Origin: Pseudomonas sp. ML2-2023-3
GTDB lineage: Bacteria; Pseudomonadota; Gammaproteobacteria; Pseudomonadales; Pseudomonadaceae
Direction of reading: 5' to 3'
Assembly (NCBI RefSeq): GCF_037055275.1
Contig: NZ_CP146343.1
Span: forward strand, 3,568,501 to 3,632,500
DNA: 64,000 bases
Positions 55,897 through 64,000 of this stretch are shown piece by piece. Position numbers and translations under genes: made by a program. The notes beneath the pieces were generated by a model. The model saw only the letters and a list, made by a program, of their open reading frames with translations, ran no database searches and had not been told where the DNA came from. The stretch's first letter is position 1. Each line of letters opens with the position of its first letter.

Positions 55897-57396
55897 ATGA
55901 ACATCCTTTACGATGAACGCGTCGATGGCATCCTGCCCGACGTCGATTTAGCCCTGCTGCTGCACACCTTGCAGGCACGTTTGCCGGACCTTGAAGTCCT
56001 GCATCAGCGTGAAGAACTCAAGCCCTACGAGTGCGACGGACTGTCCGCCTACCGCACCACGCCCCTGCTGGTGGTACTGCCTCGTCACCTCGACGAGGTG
56101 CAGGGTGTGCTGCAGATCTGCCATGAATTACGTGTCCCGGTCGTCGCACGCGGGGCCGGCACCGGTTTGTCCGGGGGCGCACTGCCGCTGGAAAAAGGCG
56201 TGCTGCTGGTGATGGCCCGTTTCAACAAGATCCTGCACATCGACGCTGCTGCCCGCACTGCACGGGTGCAGCCGGGTGTACGCAACCTGGCGATTTCCCA
56301 GGCGGCAGCACCGTTTGGCCTGTACTACGCCCCCGATCCCTCCTCGCAAATCGCCTGTTCAATCGGCGGCAACGTCGCGGAAAATGCCGGTGGCGTGCAT
56401 TGTCTCAAGTACGGTTTGACCGTACACAACCTGCTCAAGGTCGACATTCTTACCGTAGAAGGTGACCCCCTGACCCTGGGTTCGGACGCGCTCGACTCCC
56501 CAGGCTTCGACCTGCTGGCGCTGTTTACCGGCTCCGAAGGCATGCTCGGCGTCATCACCGAGGTCACGGTCAAACTGCTGCCCAAGCCCCAGACCGCCAA
56601 AGTACTGCTGGCAGCATTCGATTCGGTGGAGAAAGCGGGTCGGGCCGTGGGCGACATCATTGGTGCAGGTATCATCCCCGGCGGCCTGGAGATGATGGAC
56701 AACCTGGCCATCCGCGCCGCCGAAGACTTCATCCAGGCAGGCTACCCCGTCGACGCCGAAGCCATTTTGCTGTGCGAACTCGATGGCGTTGAAGCCGATG
56801 TACATGACGACTGCAACCGCGTACGCCTTGTGCTGGAGCAGGCCGGTGCCACCGAAGTGCGCCAGGCAAAAGACGAAGCTGAACGGGTGCGTTTCTGGGC
56901 CGGGCGCAAAAACGCCTTCCCGGCCGTGGGTCGCCTCTCACCCGATTACTACTGCATGGACGGCACCATCCCGCGCCGTGAGCTGCCGGGCGTGCTGCAA
57001 GCCATTGCCGCGTTGTCGGTCGAGTACGACCTGCGGGTAGCCAACGTGTTTCACGCCGGTGACGGCAATATGCACCCGTTGATTTTGTTCGATGCCAATC
57101 AGCCGGGAGAGCTCGATCGCGCCGAAGCCCTGGGTGGCAAGATCCTTGAATTGTGCGTGAAGGTCGGCGGCAGCATTACCGGCGAGCACGGTGTGGGTCG
57201 CGAAAAAATCAATCAGATGTGCGCGCAGTTCAACAGTGATGAGCTGACCCTGTTCCACGCGGTCAAGGCGGCCTTCGATCCCGGTGGCCTGCTCAACCCC
57301 GGAAAAAATATTCCGACCCTGCATCGCTGCGCCGAGTTTGGCGCCATGCATGTTCATATGGGGCAGTTGCCTTTCCCTGAACTGGAGCGTTTCTGA
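55897..57396 (+). CDS. glcD: Glycolate oxidase subunit GlcD
   Basis: 499 residues, the GlcD length. FAD-binding PCMH domain at about 55-235 with R-G-A-G-T-G-L-S-G-G-A and C-S-I-G-G-N-V-A-E-N-A-G-G; the C-terminal FAD-linked oxidase cap ends with H-A-G-D-G-N-M-H and S-I-T-G-E-H-G-V-G. It oxidises glycolate (or D-lactate) to glyoxylate and passes electrons via GlcE/GlcF to the quinone pool. The stop overlaps the glcE start by one base. The usual glcC regulator is not next to it. Confidence 0.97.
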   Translation: MNILYDERVDGILPDVDLALLLHTLQARLPDLEVLHQREELKPYECDGLSAYRTTPLLVVLPRHLDEVQGVLQICHELRVPVVARGAGTGLSGGALPLEKGVLLVMARFNKILHIDAAARTARVQPGVRNLAISQAAAPFGLYYAPDPSSQIACSIGGNVAENAGGVHCLKYGLTVHNLLKVDILTVEGDPLTLGSDALDSPGFDLLALFTGSEGMLGVITEVTVKLLPKPQTAKVLLAAFDSVEKAGRAVGDIIGAGIIPGGLEMMDNLAIRAAEDFIQAGYPVDAEAILLCELDGVEADVHDDCNRVRLVLEQAGATEVRQAKDEAERVRFWAGRKNAFPAVGRLSPDYYCMDGTIPRRELPGVLQAIAALSVEYDLRVANVFHAGDGNMHPLILFDANQPGELDRAEALGGKILELCVKVGGSITGEHGVGREKINQMCAQFNSDELTLFHAVKAAFDPGGLLNPGKNIPTLHRCAEFGAMHVHMGQLPFPELERF

Positions 57397-58457
57397 TGCG
57401 CAGTGAACACGACAGGGATGACAGTCACCGCCTGCTGGAACAGGTCGAGCAGGCTCTCCAATACGCGACCCCGCTCCGTATTCAGGGCTCCAACAGCAAG
57501 ATGTTCCTGGGTCGCCCGGTAGCGGGCGAAGTGCTCGACACAAGATCCCACCGGGGCATCGTCAGCTATGACCCGACCGAGCTGGTGATCACGGCCCGCT
57601 GTGGCACCCCACTGTCGGAGCTGGCCCACGTTCTGGATCAATCCCGACAAATGCTGCCCTGCGAGCCCCCCGCCTTCGGTGACGCCACGGTAGGCGGCAT
57701 GATTGCCAGCGGGTTATCGGGCCCCCGCAGGCCCTGGTCGGGTTCGGTCAGGGACTACGTACTCGGTACACGGGTCATCACCGGGCACGGTAAACACTTG
57801 CGCTTTGGTGGCGAAGTGATGAAAAACGTCGCCGGCTACGACCTGTCGCGCTTGATGGCTGGCAGCTACGGCACCCTGGGGGTTGTGACCGAAGTGTCGC
57901 TCAAGGTACTGCCCAAACCGCGACAATGCCTGAGTATCAGCCTGGAACTGGATGCTGCTGGCGCCTTGCTGCGCCTGGCGCAGTGGGGCCAGCAACCGCT
58001 GCCGATCAGTGCGGCATGCCATGACGGCCAGCGCCTGCACGTGAGGCTTGAAGGGGGGGAAGGCTCGGTGGCGGCGGCCCATGAACGGCTGGGGGGCGAA
58101 TGGCTGGACGCTTCGTACTGGACCGATCTCAACGAACACCAACTGAGTTTCTTCGATGAAACCCAGCCCCTCTGGCGACTGTCCTTGCCCAACAACACCC
58201 CGAATCTGGTCCTGCCCGGCAGTCAACTGATCGATTGGGGCGGCGCACAACGCTGGCTCAAGTCCGATGCCGATCCAACGCTCATTCGCCATGCAGTGAC
58301 AGCAGTCGGCGGGCATGCGACCTGCTACCGGCACGGCCTTGTCGACAGCCCGTTCCAGCCCCTGCCCGCTGTACTGATGCGCTACCACCGCACGCTGAAA
58401 CAACAACTCGATCCACGGGGCATCTTCAACCCCGGTCGCCTGTACGCGGAGTGTTGA
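57396..58457 (+). CDS. glcE: Glycolate oxidase FAD-binding subunit GlcE
   Basis: 353 residues. A second PCMH-type FAD-binding domain: S-N-S-K-M-F-L-G-R-P, F-G-D-A-T-V-G-G-M-I-A-S-G-L-S-G-P-R-R-P, and G-G-E-V-M-K-N-V-A-G-Y-D-L-S-R-L. Ends in G-I-F-N-P-G-R-L-Y. Its start overlaps the glcD stop, showing translational coupling. Confidence 0.96.
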   Translation: MRSEHDRDDSHRLLEQVEQALQYATPLRIQGSNSKMFLGRPVAGEVLDTRSHRGIVSYDPTELVITARCGTPLSELAHVLDQSRQMLPCEPPAFGDATVGGMIASGLSGPRRPWSGSVRDYVLGTRVITGHGKHLRFGGEVMKNVAGYDLSRLMAGSYGTLGVVTEVSLKVLPKPRQCLSISLELDAAGALLRLAQWGQQPLPISAACHDGQRLHVRLEGGEGSVAAAHERLGGEWLDASYWTDLNEHQLSFFDETQPLWRLSLPNNTPNLVLPGSQLIDWGGAQRWLKSDADPTLIRHAVTAVGGHATCYRHGLVDSPFQPLPAVLMRYHRTLKQQLDPRGIFNPGRLYAEC

Positions 58458-58460
58458 ACC

Positions 58461-59714
58461 ATGCAGACCACCCTGAGCGAAAAAGCCCGCCAGCTGCCCC
58501 GTGCCCTGGAGGCCGAAAGCATCCTGCGCAGTTGTGTGCACTGTGGTTTCTGTAACGCCACCTGCCCGACCTACCAGTTGCTCGGCGATGAGCTGGACGG
58601 GCCGAGGGGACGCATTTACCTGATCAAGCAAGTGCTCGAAGGCCACCAGGCGACCGAAAAGACCCAGCAGCATCTGGACCGCTGCCTGTCGTGCCGCAAT
58701 TGTGAAACCACCTGCCCTTCCGGCGTCGATTACCACAACCTGCTGGATATCGGCCGGGCCGTGGTCGACGCTCAAGTGCCACGGCCGCTTGGCCAGCGCT
58801 TGTTGCGTGAAGGCCTGCGCAGTGTTGTCCCAAGTACGGGCCTGTTCAGAAAGCTGGTCAGCAGCGGACAGGTCCTGCGCCCCTGGCTGCCTGCCCCCCT
58901 GCAAGCAAAGGTGCCCCGCCATGTGCCCTCAGCAAAACCCCGACCGACCAGCCGCCATGCCCGACACGTGCTGATGCTCGAAGGCTGCGTGCAGCCCAGC
59001 CTGTCACCCAACACCAACGCTGCTGCCGCCAGGGTCCTGGACAGGCTGGGGATCAGCGTCATGCCCGTCCGGGAAGCCGGTTGCTGCGGAGCCGTGGACT
59101 ATCATCTGGACGCCCAGTCGGCGGGGCTGGATCGCGCTCGCCGCAACATCGATGCATGGTGGCCCGGCATTGAAGACGGTGCCGAGGCCATTGTGCAAAC
59201 CGCCAGCGGTTGTGGCGCTTTTATCAAGGACTATGGCCACCTGCTCAGCCGCGATCCGGTTTATGCCCGCAAGGCGGCCAGGGTCAGCGCGCTGGCCAGG
59301 GACCTGGTTGAAGTACTGCGCGGCGAGCCGCTGGAACAGCTCGGCATACACAGCGATCAACGTCTGGCGTTCCACTGCCCTTGCACCTTGCAGCACGCGC
59401 AGAAGCTGACCGGCGCGGTGGAAACCCTTCTGACCGGCCTTGGATTCAACCTGACGGCGGTTCCCGACAGCCACCTGTGCTGCGGCTCGGCGGGCACTTA
59501 TTCGCTGACCCAGCCTGAACTGTCCCGGCAACTGCGCGACAACAAACTCAATGCCCTGGAAAGCGGACACCCCGACATTATTGTGACGGCCAATATCGGT
59601 TGTCAGTCCCATCTCGACAGTGCAGGCAGAACCCCGGTCCGTCACTGGATCGAACTGCTCGAAGCCGCACTGCCCCAACCAGGAGAGCCTCCATGCAAAC
59701 CAAAGCCGTACTGA
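58461..59714 (+). CDS. glcF: Glycolate oxidase iron-sulfur subunit GlcF
   Basis: 417 residues. Two 4Fe-4S clusters: C-V-H-C-G-F-C-x3-C-P and C-L-S-C-R-N-C-x3-C-P. Two CCG domains follow (E-A-G-C-C-G-A and H-L-C-C-G-S-A-G). Start is 3 bp after glcE. The last 22 bp overlap the glcG start. Confidence 0.96.
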   Translation: MQTTLSEKARQLPRALEAESILRSCVHCGFCNATCPTYQLLGDELDGPRGRIYLIKQVLEGHQATEKTQQHLDRCLSCRNCETTCPSGVDYHNLLDIGRAVVDAQVPRPLGQRLLREGLRSVVPSTGLFRKLVSSGQVLRPWLPAPLQAKVPRHVPSAKPRPTSRHARHVLMLEGCVQPSLSPNTNAAAARVLDRLGISVMPVREAGCCGAVDYHLDAQSAGLDRARRNIDAWWPGIEDGAEAIVQTASGCGAFIKDYGHLLSRDPVYARKAARVSALARDLVEVLRGEPLEQLGIHSDQRLAFHCPCTLQHAQKLTGAVETLLTGLGFNLTAVPDSHLCCGSAGTYSLTQPELSRQLRDNKLNALESGHPDIIVTANIGCQSHLDSAGRTPVRHWIELLEAALPQPGEPPCKPKPY

Positions 59715-60094
59715 GCCAAAAAGAAGTCAGCAAAATCCTTGCCGTGGCCCGTAGCGAAGCTCAGAACAACAATTGGGCCGTCACCATCGCCATTGTCGAC
59801 GACGGCGGTCATCCGCTGGCCCTTGAGCGCCTCGACGGCTGTGCGCCCATAAGCGCCTACATTGCCACCGAAAAAGCCCGAACCTCGGCGCTGGGTCGGC
59901 GCGAGTCAAAGGGGTATGAGGAAATGGTCAACGGCGGACGCCACGCCTTCCTGTCAGCACCTCTGCTGACCTCCCTGGAAGGTGGCGTGCCGATCATCGT
60001 CGATGGGCACGTGATAGGTGCCGTCGGTGTGTCCGGGGTCAAGGCCGAACATGATGCGCAAGTGGCCAGGGCCGGCGCGCAATGCCTGAAATGA
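59693..60094 (+). CDS. glcG: GlcG/HbpS-like heme-binding protein
   Basis: 133 residues from the ATG at 59693 (AGGAGAG upstream); the longer frame from 59600 is inside glcF. V-A-R-S-E-A-Q-N-N-N-W-A-V-T-I-A-I-V-D-D-G-G and V-P-I-I-V-D-G-H-V-I-G-A-V-G-V-S-G mark the GlcG/HbpS fold. Role in glycolate use is not established. Last gene of glcDEFG. Confidence 0.93.
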   Translation: MQTKAVLSQKEVSKILAVARSEAQNNNWAVTIAIVDDGGHPLALERLDGCAPISAYIATEKARTSALGRRESKGYEEMVNGGRHAFLSAPLLTSLEGGVPIIVDGHVIGAVGVSGVKAEHDAQVARAGAQCLK

Positions 60095-60133
60095 CCCGGC
60101 CTCGATTCAGCGATCACCCAAACAAACAGCGCC

Positions 60134-60223
60134 TCTGTGGGAGCGGGCTTGCTCGCGATGGCATCACCGCGACGTGCCTGGCAGACCGCAGCACCCGCAT
60201 CGCAGGCAAGTCAGCTGCCACAG
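60134..60223. repeat. REP-type palindrome
   Basis: The left arm CTGTGGGAGCGGGCTTGC and a matching right arm ending GCTGCCACAG at 60223 form the classic Pseudomonas REP inverted repeat, with GCGATG/CATCGC inside. It lies between the convergent glcG and response-regulator genes. Confidence 0.85.
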
Positions 60224-60245
60224 ATAGTATTGCCCGGCTTTGCAC

Positions 60246-61673
60246 TCACCACTGGCGTTTGTCCGGGCGTTCCAGGCCAAGCTTTTCTATCCGGTAGCGC
60301 AACATGTCCCGGCTCAGCCCCAGCAGACGGGCCGACTTGGTGACGTTCCAGTCGGTCTTGTCCAGCATCTTGCGCACCATGTCCCGCTCTACTTCGGGCA
60401 GGTTCATCGACTCCATACCGTTATACACCGGGCGTGGTTCCTGATGCTGCACCTCGTGCTGCATCGGCGGCTCATCCACCAGGCTCAGGCACACGTTCAG
60501 TTGATTCGCAGCAATGGTGTCGCTCTGGGCCAGCAACACCGTTTGCTCAAGCATGTTGCGCAGTTCACGCACATTGCCCGGCCAGCTGTAACTGAGCAGC
60601 AGTTCTTCGGCCTGGTGGCTGAAATGCAGCAGCGGCTTGCCGTAGCGCTTGCCGTGACTGGCGAGGAAGTGCCGCGCCAGCAACAGAATGTCCTGACCCC
60701 GGCTGTACAGTCGCGGCACCTTGATGGAAATGATGCGCAGCCGAAAGAACAGGTCGCGACGGAATTTACCCTGTTGGACCATCTGTTCCAGGTTGCAATT
60801 GGTGGCGCTGATCACCCGCAGGTCGACCTTGCGCTCCTTGACCGAGCCCACACGGCGGATGGTCCGGTCTTCCAGCAACTTGAGCAGCTTGGCTTGCAGC
60901 AGCAGGTCCATTTCGCCTACTTCGTCGAGAAAAAGCGTACCGCCATCGGCCGCTTCTACCAGCCCCACTCGACGGTCCTTTGCATCGGTAAAGGCACCTT
61001 TCTCATGACCAAACAGCTCGGACTCCACCAGGTTGGACGGAATCGACGCACAGTTGAATTCAATGAACGGGCCTTTGCTGCGCGGCCCGTCGAAATGCAG
61101 CGCCCGCGCCACCAACTCCTTGCCTGTGCCCGTCTCACCTTCCACCAGTACCGGCGGCAGGTCGGTGTTGGCCATGCGGCGCTCGGCGTCGAGTAACTGG
61201 GTAATGGTGCCCTTGAGATACTGCATGGGCGCCGACTCGCCGATCAATGCCTGGACCCCGGATTTTTGCGCCTCGCGGTCCTGGTAAAACGACAGGGTGC
61301 GCTCCATGCGGTCCGTCGCCATGGCCTTGTCCAACAACAGCTTGAGCTCGGCCAGGGCAACCGGTTTGGTGACGTAATGGAAGGCGCCCTCCTTCATCGC
61401 AATGACCGCATCCTCGACGTTACCGTAACCGGTCATCATGATCACTTTCACATCCGGCGCGCTGTCGCGCAGCTTCTGGATCAGGTCATGACCACTCATG
61501 CCCGGCAGCGAGTTGTCGGTCAACACCACGTCCGGGGTGAAGGCCGTCATTTTTTCCAGCGCCTCTTCAGCCGAATGGCAGATCGTCACCTCGAAGTTTT
61601 TACGCTCCAGATAAGTCTGAATATTCTCGGCTAAAAGCTCGTCATCCTCGACCAGCAGAATGCTGTGTTCCAT
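60246..61673 (-). CDS. Sigma-54-type response regulator (NtrC family)
   Basis: 475 residues. Receiver domain with D-D at 10-11, phospho-acceptor Asp53 and K-P at the conserved Lys; AAA+ domain with G-E-T-G-T-G-K-E (Walker A), G-A-F-T-D-A in place of G-A-F-T-G-A, and D-E-V-G-E-M; C-terminal Fis-type HTH (N-V-T-K-S-A-R-L-L-G-L-S-R-D-M-L-R-Y-R). It should activate sigma-54 promoters when phosphorylated by the kinase next to it. The start overlaps the kinase end by 32 bp. Confidence 0.94.
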   Translation of the reverse strand: MEHSILLVEDDELLAENIQTYLERKNFEVTICHSAEEALEKMTAFTPDVVLTDNSLPGMSGHDLIQKLRDSAPDVKVIMMTGYGNVEDAVIAMKEGAFHYVTKPVALAELKLLLDKAMATDRMERTLSFYQDREAQKSGVQALIGESAPMQYLKGTITQLLDAERRMANTDLPPVLVEGETGTGKELVARALHFDGPRSKGPFIEFNCASIPSNLVESELFGHEKGAFTDAKDRRVGLVEAADGGTLFLDEVGEMDLLLQAKLLKLLEDRTIRRVGSVKERKVDLRVISATNCNLEQMVQQGKFRRDLFFRLRIISIKVPRLYSRGQDILLLARHFLASHGKRYGKPLLHFSHQAEELLLSYSWPGNVRELRNMLEQTVLLAQSDTIAANQLNVCLSLVDEPPMQHEVQHQEPRPVYNGMESMNLPEVERDMVRKMLDKTDWNVTKSARLLGLSRDMLRYRIEKLGLERPDKRQW

Positions 61674-63120
61674 ATTCTTCTCCCGTTGCCACTTTAAAGT
61701 TGAGTCGCACGCGGGTTCCTTCCTGCTCTCGGCTGGTCAGTTCGACCGAACCTTCAAAGCGCTCCATGATTCTTTTAACCAACGCCAGGCCGACACCCAG
61801 GCCGCCTTGCTTGGTGGTAAAAAACGGTTTGAAAACCATCTGTTGCTGCTGAGGGCTCATGCCTTTACCCGTATCGCTCAAGGTCATGCTCAATTGCCCC
61901 GGCTGCGAGGATTCGATGTCGATCGTCAGCACGCCGCCCTTGGGCATGGCCTCCAGGGCATTGGCAAACAGGCTGTTGAGGATTTGCGTGAGCAGCACTT
62001 GTTGACTGACTACCGGCTCGAACGCCGGGGCGTTGAACCGTACTTCGACATTCGAACTGCGGATCAGGGGTTCGAAAGCGCTCAAGGTGTCTTCGAGCGC
62101 CAGCACCAGATCCACAGCCTCGGACTCTTCCGTGGCCGGGCGCAAAGACACCAGCAGCTCACGGACCCAGCGCGACATGCGGTCGACCTGATTGATGATA
62201 TCCCCGATGTTTTTCTGTGCGCTCTGGCTGGCAAGGCCCTGGGACAGTTCGGCGCTTGAGCGGATGTTTGCCAGCGGGTTGCGAAGGCTGTGGGCCACGG
62301 CCGAAGACATGGCCCCCAGGGCGACAAACGTTTCGTTGGCGATCAGCTGCTTTTGCTGGCTTTCGAGCAACCGGGCGGCGCGGCGCACAATCCAGAACAG
62401 CGCCAGGTAGATCACCAGCCCGCCCAGAATCGTCGCCAGCCAGATGCTTTTGAAACCGCGCTGAATGCGCGCGACCAGATCCGTAGGTTCCTTATAAATC
62501 TCAACCATGGCGATAACGTGACTTTTGTCGGCGTTGAACATCGGGATGTAGTTCTCGACGAACAGGTAATCGGGTTCGTGCAGCAGCCGTTGTTCAGGAC
62601 GCTCATCGTCAATCTGGTGATAGCTGGTGGATACCGCTTCCTTCATTTCGAAGGACTGATCCAGCTCATCATCATTTTCGATACGCACGCCCACCAGTTC
62701 AGGGTTGGTTGACCACACCACCGTACGATCAAGGGCATAAACCGTGGCCAAAAGCAGATCCGGCAAGTGCTCCACATGGTCAAGAAACTCGATGCGCGCA
62801 GTCGCCCGCGTCTCGGGCGGAACATCCGGATAGGCGTTGTCCTGGCGCGGGTCGAGCATTTCACCCATGGTACGGCCAGGCGTAATCGAGGCATGGCGGA
62901 TTTCTGCCGCGCCAATGGCCTGGATAAATTGCGCGGTCAGGATCGAGTCCCGTTCAATACTCTCTTCGACCAAAAAACGCGTGGAGATATGGCCCAGCCC
63001 CAGAGCGACGGCGGCGATGATCAGAAAGCTGCCCAGCGAAAACCAGCGCAGGAGGTTGAACTGCCCACGTTTTAACAGTTGCTCATTGGGATCGGCTTCT
63101 ATTTTTTCGGGTAACTGCAT
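61642..63120 (-). CDS. Membrane sensor histidine kinase
   Basis: 492 residues. Two transmembrane helices at about 25-45 and 226-246 enclose a 180-residue periplasmic sensor of unknown ligand. The phospho-acceptor is His277 in A-V-A-H-S-L-R-N-P. The HATPase domain has N-A-L-E-A-M-P-K-G-G and D-T-G-K-G-M and G-L-G-V-G-L-A-L. Gene is upstream of and overlapping the response regulator. Confidence 0.93.
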   Translation of the reverse strand: MQLPEKIEADPNEQLLKRGQFNLLRWFSLGSFLIIAAVALGLGHISTRFLVEESIERDSILTAQFIQAIGAAEIRHASITPGRTMGEMLDPRQDNAYPDVPPETRATARIEFLDHVEHLPDLLLATVYALDRTVVWSTNPELVGVRIENDDELDQSFEMKEAVSTSYHQIDDERPEQRLLHEPDYLFVENYIPMFNADKSHVIAMVEIYKEPTDLVARIQRGFKSIWLATILGGLVIYLALFWIVRRAARLLESQQKQLIANETFVALGAMSSAVAHSLRNPLANIRSSAELSQGLASQSAQKNIGDIINQVDRMSRWVRELLVSLRPATEESEAVDLVLALEDTLSAFEPLIRSSNVEVRFNAPAFEPVVSQQVLLTQILNSLFANALEAMPKGGVLTIDIESSQPGQLSMTLSDTGKGMSPQQQQMVFKPFFTTKQGGLGVGLALVKRIMERFEGSVELTSREQEGTRVRLNFKVATGEEYGTQHSAGRG

Positions 63121-63220
63121 GGGTGTTCCCCGGTTGCTGTTCTGAGCCTTTGCATTCGAGTTCAGAGTCAGTGTAGGCGCCCATTTTCAAGACGGGCGAT
63201 ACAATGATGCTATTTTGCCT

Positions 63221-64000
63221 CTACGGCGCTTGTGCAGCCAGAGACTGCTGTCGATCCGTCTCTTCCTGCAGGAAGCCAATAATGGCCTGTGCCGCGTTTT
63301 CATCCAGCCGCAGGTTGGGCATCGGGATCTTGCCGTAACGCTCGAACAGTTCCAGCGCCACGGGGTCCTTCTGCGCCAGCATGCGGTCCGGCTCGCGAAT
63401 CCAGCGACTCAGCCAGACCGGGTCGCGCTGTCGTGTCACACCGATCAGGTCAGGCCCGATACTGCGCATGCCGATACCTTGCCCGTCCTGCATGCCCAGG
63501 CTGTGGCACGAGGCACAACGTGTACGAAACAGCTCTTCACCGTTGCTTGGGGGACGAATTTCAGGGGCATCGACATAGCTTTCTTCGGAGCTGGGCTGCT
63601 TCCAGTTTTGCAGGGTATTGGCCAACTGATCGGCCAGAATCCACGGATTTTCAAAGGGCGAAGCCTTCATCCAGCGACCGGTTTGCTGATTGCCCACGAT
63701 CAGGCTGAGGTTGTGATCCTTGGTCCGGCCATTGTCCACACCGTCAATGAACAACCCGAGCTTGTGCCGCAGTTCGGTGACCGCGTCGAACTCGCCGGTG
63801 AGAAACTGCCAGCCTGGCCCTACCTTGAAGCGTTGCGCGTATGCCTTGAGCACCTGGGGGGTATCGCTCAATGGATCGATACTGATGGAGTAGAAGAAAA
63901 TATCCTGGCCTACCCGATCACCCAGCAATTTTTGCACCTGGCGCAGGCGCGCCGTTTCAAGCGGACAGGAGTCACTGCACGAGGTGAAGATAAAATTGAT
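63221..64000 (-). CDS. SCO1/SenC-cytochrome c fusion protein (5' partial)
   Basis: The frame is open to the window end, so the N-terminus is missing. The visible chain begins with a copper-binding SCO motif C-S-D-S-C-P in F-T-S-C-S-D-S-C-P-L-E, followed by the thioredoxin-like SCO fold (S-I-D-P-L-S-D-T-P) with its conserved His in K-D-H-N-L. A C-terminal cytochrome c domain has the heme motif C-A-S-C-H and a Met ligand in K-I-P-M-P-N-L. SCO proteins deliver copper to cytochrome oxidase; a fused cytochrome c suggests an electron-transfer task as well. It lies upstream of the two-component genes on the same strand. Confidence 0.9.
   Translation of the reverse strand: MNFIFTSCSDSCPLETARLRQVQKLLGDRVGQDIFFYSISIDPLSDTPQVLKAYAQRFKVGPGWQFLTGEFDAVTELRHKLGLFIDGVDNGRTKDHNLSLIVGNQQTGRWMKASPFENPWILADQLANTLQNWKQPSSEESYVDAPEIRPPSNGEELFRTRCASCHSLGMQDGQGIGMRSIGPDLIGVTRQRDPVWLSRWIREPDRMLAQKDPVALELFERYGKIPMPNLRLDENAAQAIIGFLQEETDRQQSLAAQAP

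Noticed and set aside
57714..58922. A 402-codon minus-strand frame opposite glcE/glcF.
   Set aside because: Antisense shadow; glcE and glcF have full motif sets and coupled starts.
60240..61196. A 318-codon plus-strand frame opposite the response regulator.
   Set aside because: Antisense shadow; the minus strand has an intact receiver-AAA-Fis protein.

Overview
The window looks like chromosome of a Pseudomonas of the fluorescens type. The evidence is two FleN-like ATPases, an MvaT-type xenogeneic silencer, a glcDEFG glycolate oxidase operon, an arsRBCH operon, many LysR and AraC regulators in divergent pairs, and REP-like palindromes. No tRNA, rRNA or CRISPR array was recognised. No database could be searched, so names rest on motifs and remembered family sequences.

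Left edge (1-1200): a pertussis-toxin-S1-like ADP-ribosyltransferase, cut by the window start, is followed after 18 bp by a small secreted protein that fits an AB5-toxin B subunit. A tRNA-3'-end-like sequence and a strong terminator follow, so this may be the border of a genomic island. 1.2-17.5 kb is ordinary accessory chromosome: an orphan FleN/MinD-like ATPase, a FlaR-like P-loop kinase, an orphan umuD with a perfect LexA box, a diguanylate cyclase, LysR/oxidoreductase and LysR/efflux pairs, hydrolases, an old-yellow-enzyme, a PhyH dioxygenase and a LuxR regulator.

17.4-22.8 kb is a nest of insertion sequences: two adjacent IS5 elements, the second split by an IS110/IS1111-type element, next to an IS1182 remnant cut by an IS3 element. 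The cluster truncates the LuxR gene. A further IS3 element (26.0-27.3 kb, AAT duplication) and a complete IS1182 element (35.4-37.0 kb) follow. Between them lie an alpha/beta hydrolase, an extended SDR with a divergent MerR regulator, a frameshifted secreted-protein gene, and an amine-catabolism block: gamma-glutamyltransferase-like enzyme, OFA-type transporter, copper amine oxidase and AraC regulator.

37.1-40.0 kb is arsRBCH. 40.2-44.9 kb is an AraC regulator followed by a DUF1254 protein, MipA, a class A acid phosphatase and an outer-membrane beta-barrel. 45.3-46.8 kb is a DUF3833 lipoprotein/SDR/DUF6482 group. 48.0-50.7 kb is a mesX-mesD-flavin reductase group for folate-independent methionine synthesis, with a perfect MetR box upstream. 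Then come a class C acid phosphatase, the MvaT-like silencer and the second FleN-like ATPase.

53.2-55.7 kb is a decayed stretch holding fused remnants of an ornithine cyclodeaminase and a CycA-like permease. It also holds two paralogous 55-residue proteins (32 of 55 residues identical) that I cannot assign. 55.9-60.1 kb is glcDEFG. The window ends with a sigma-54-type two-component system and a partial SCO-cytochrome c fusion protein on the minus strand.
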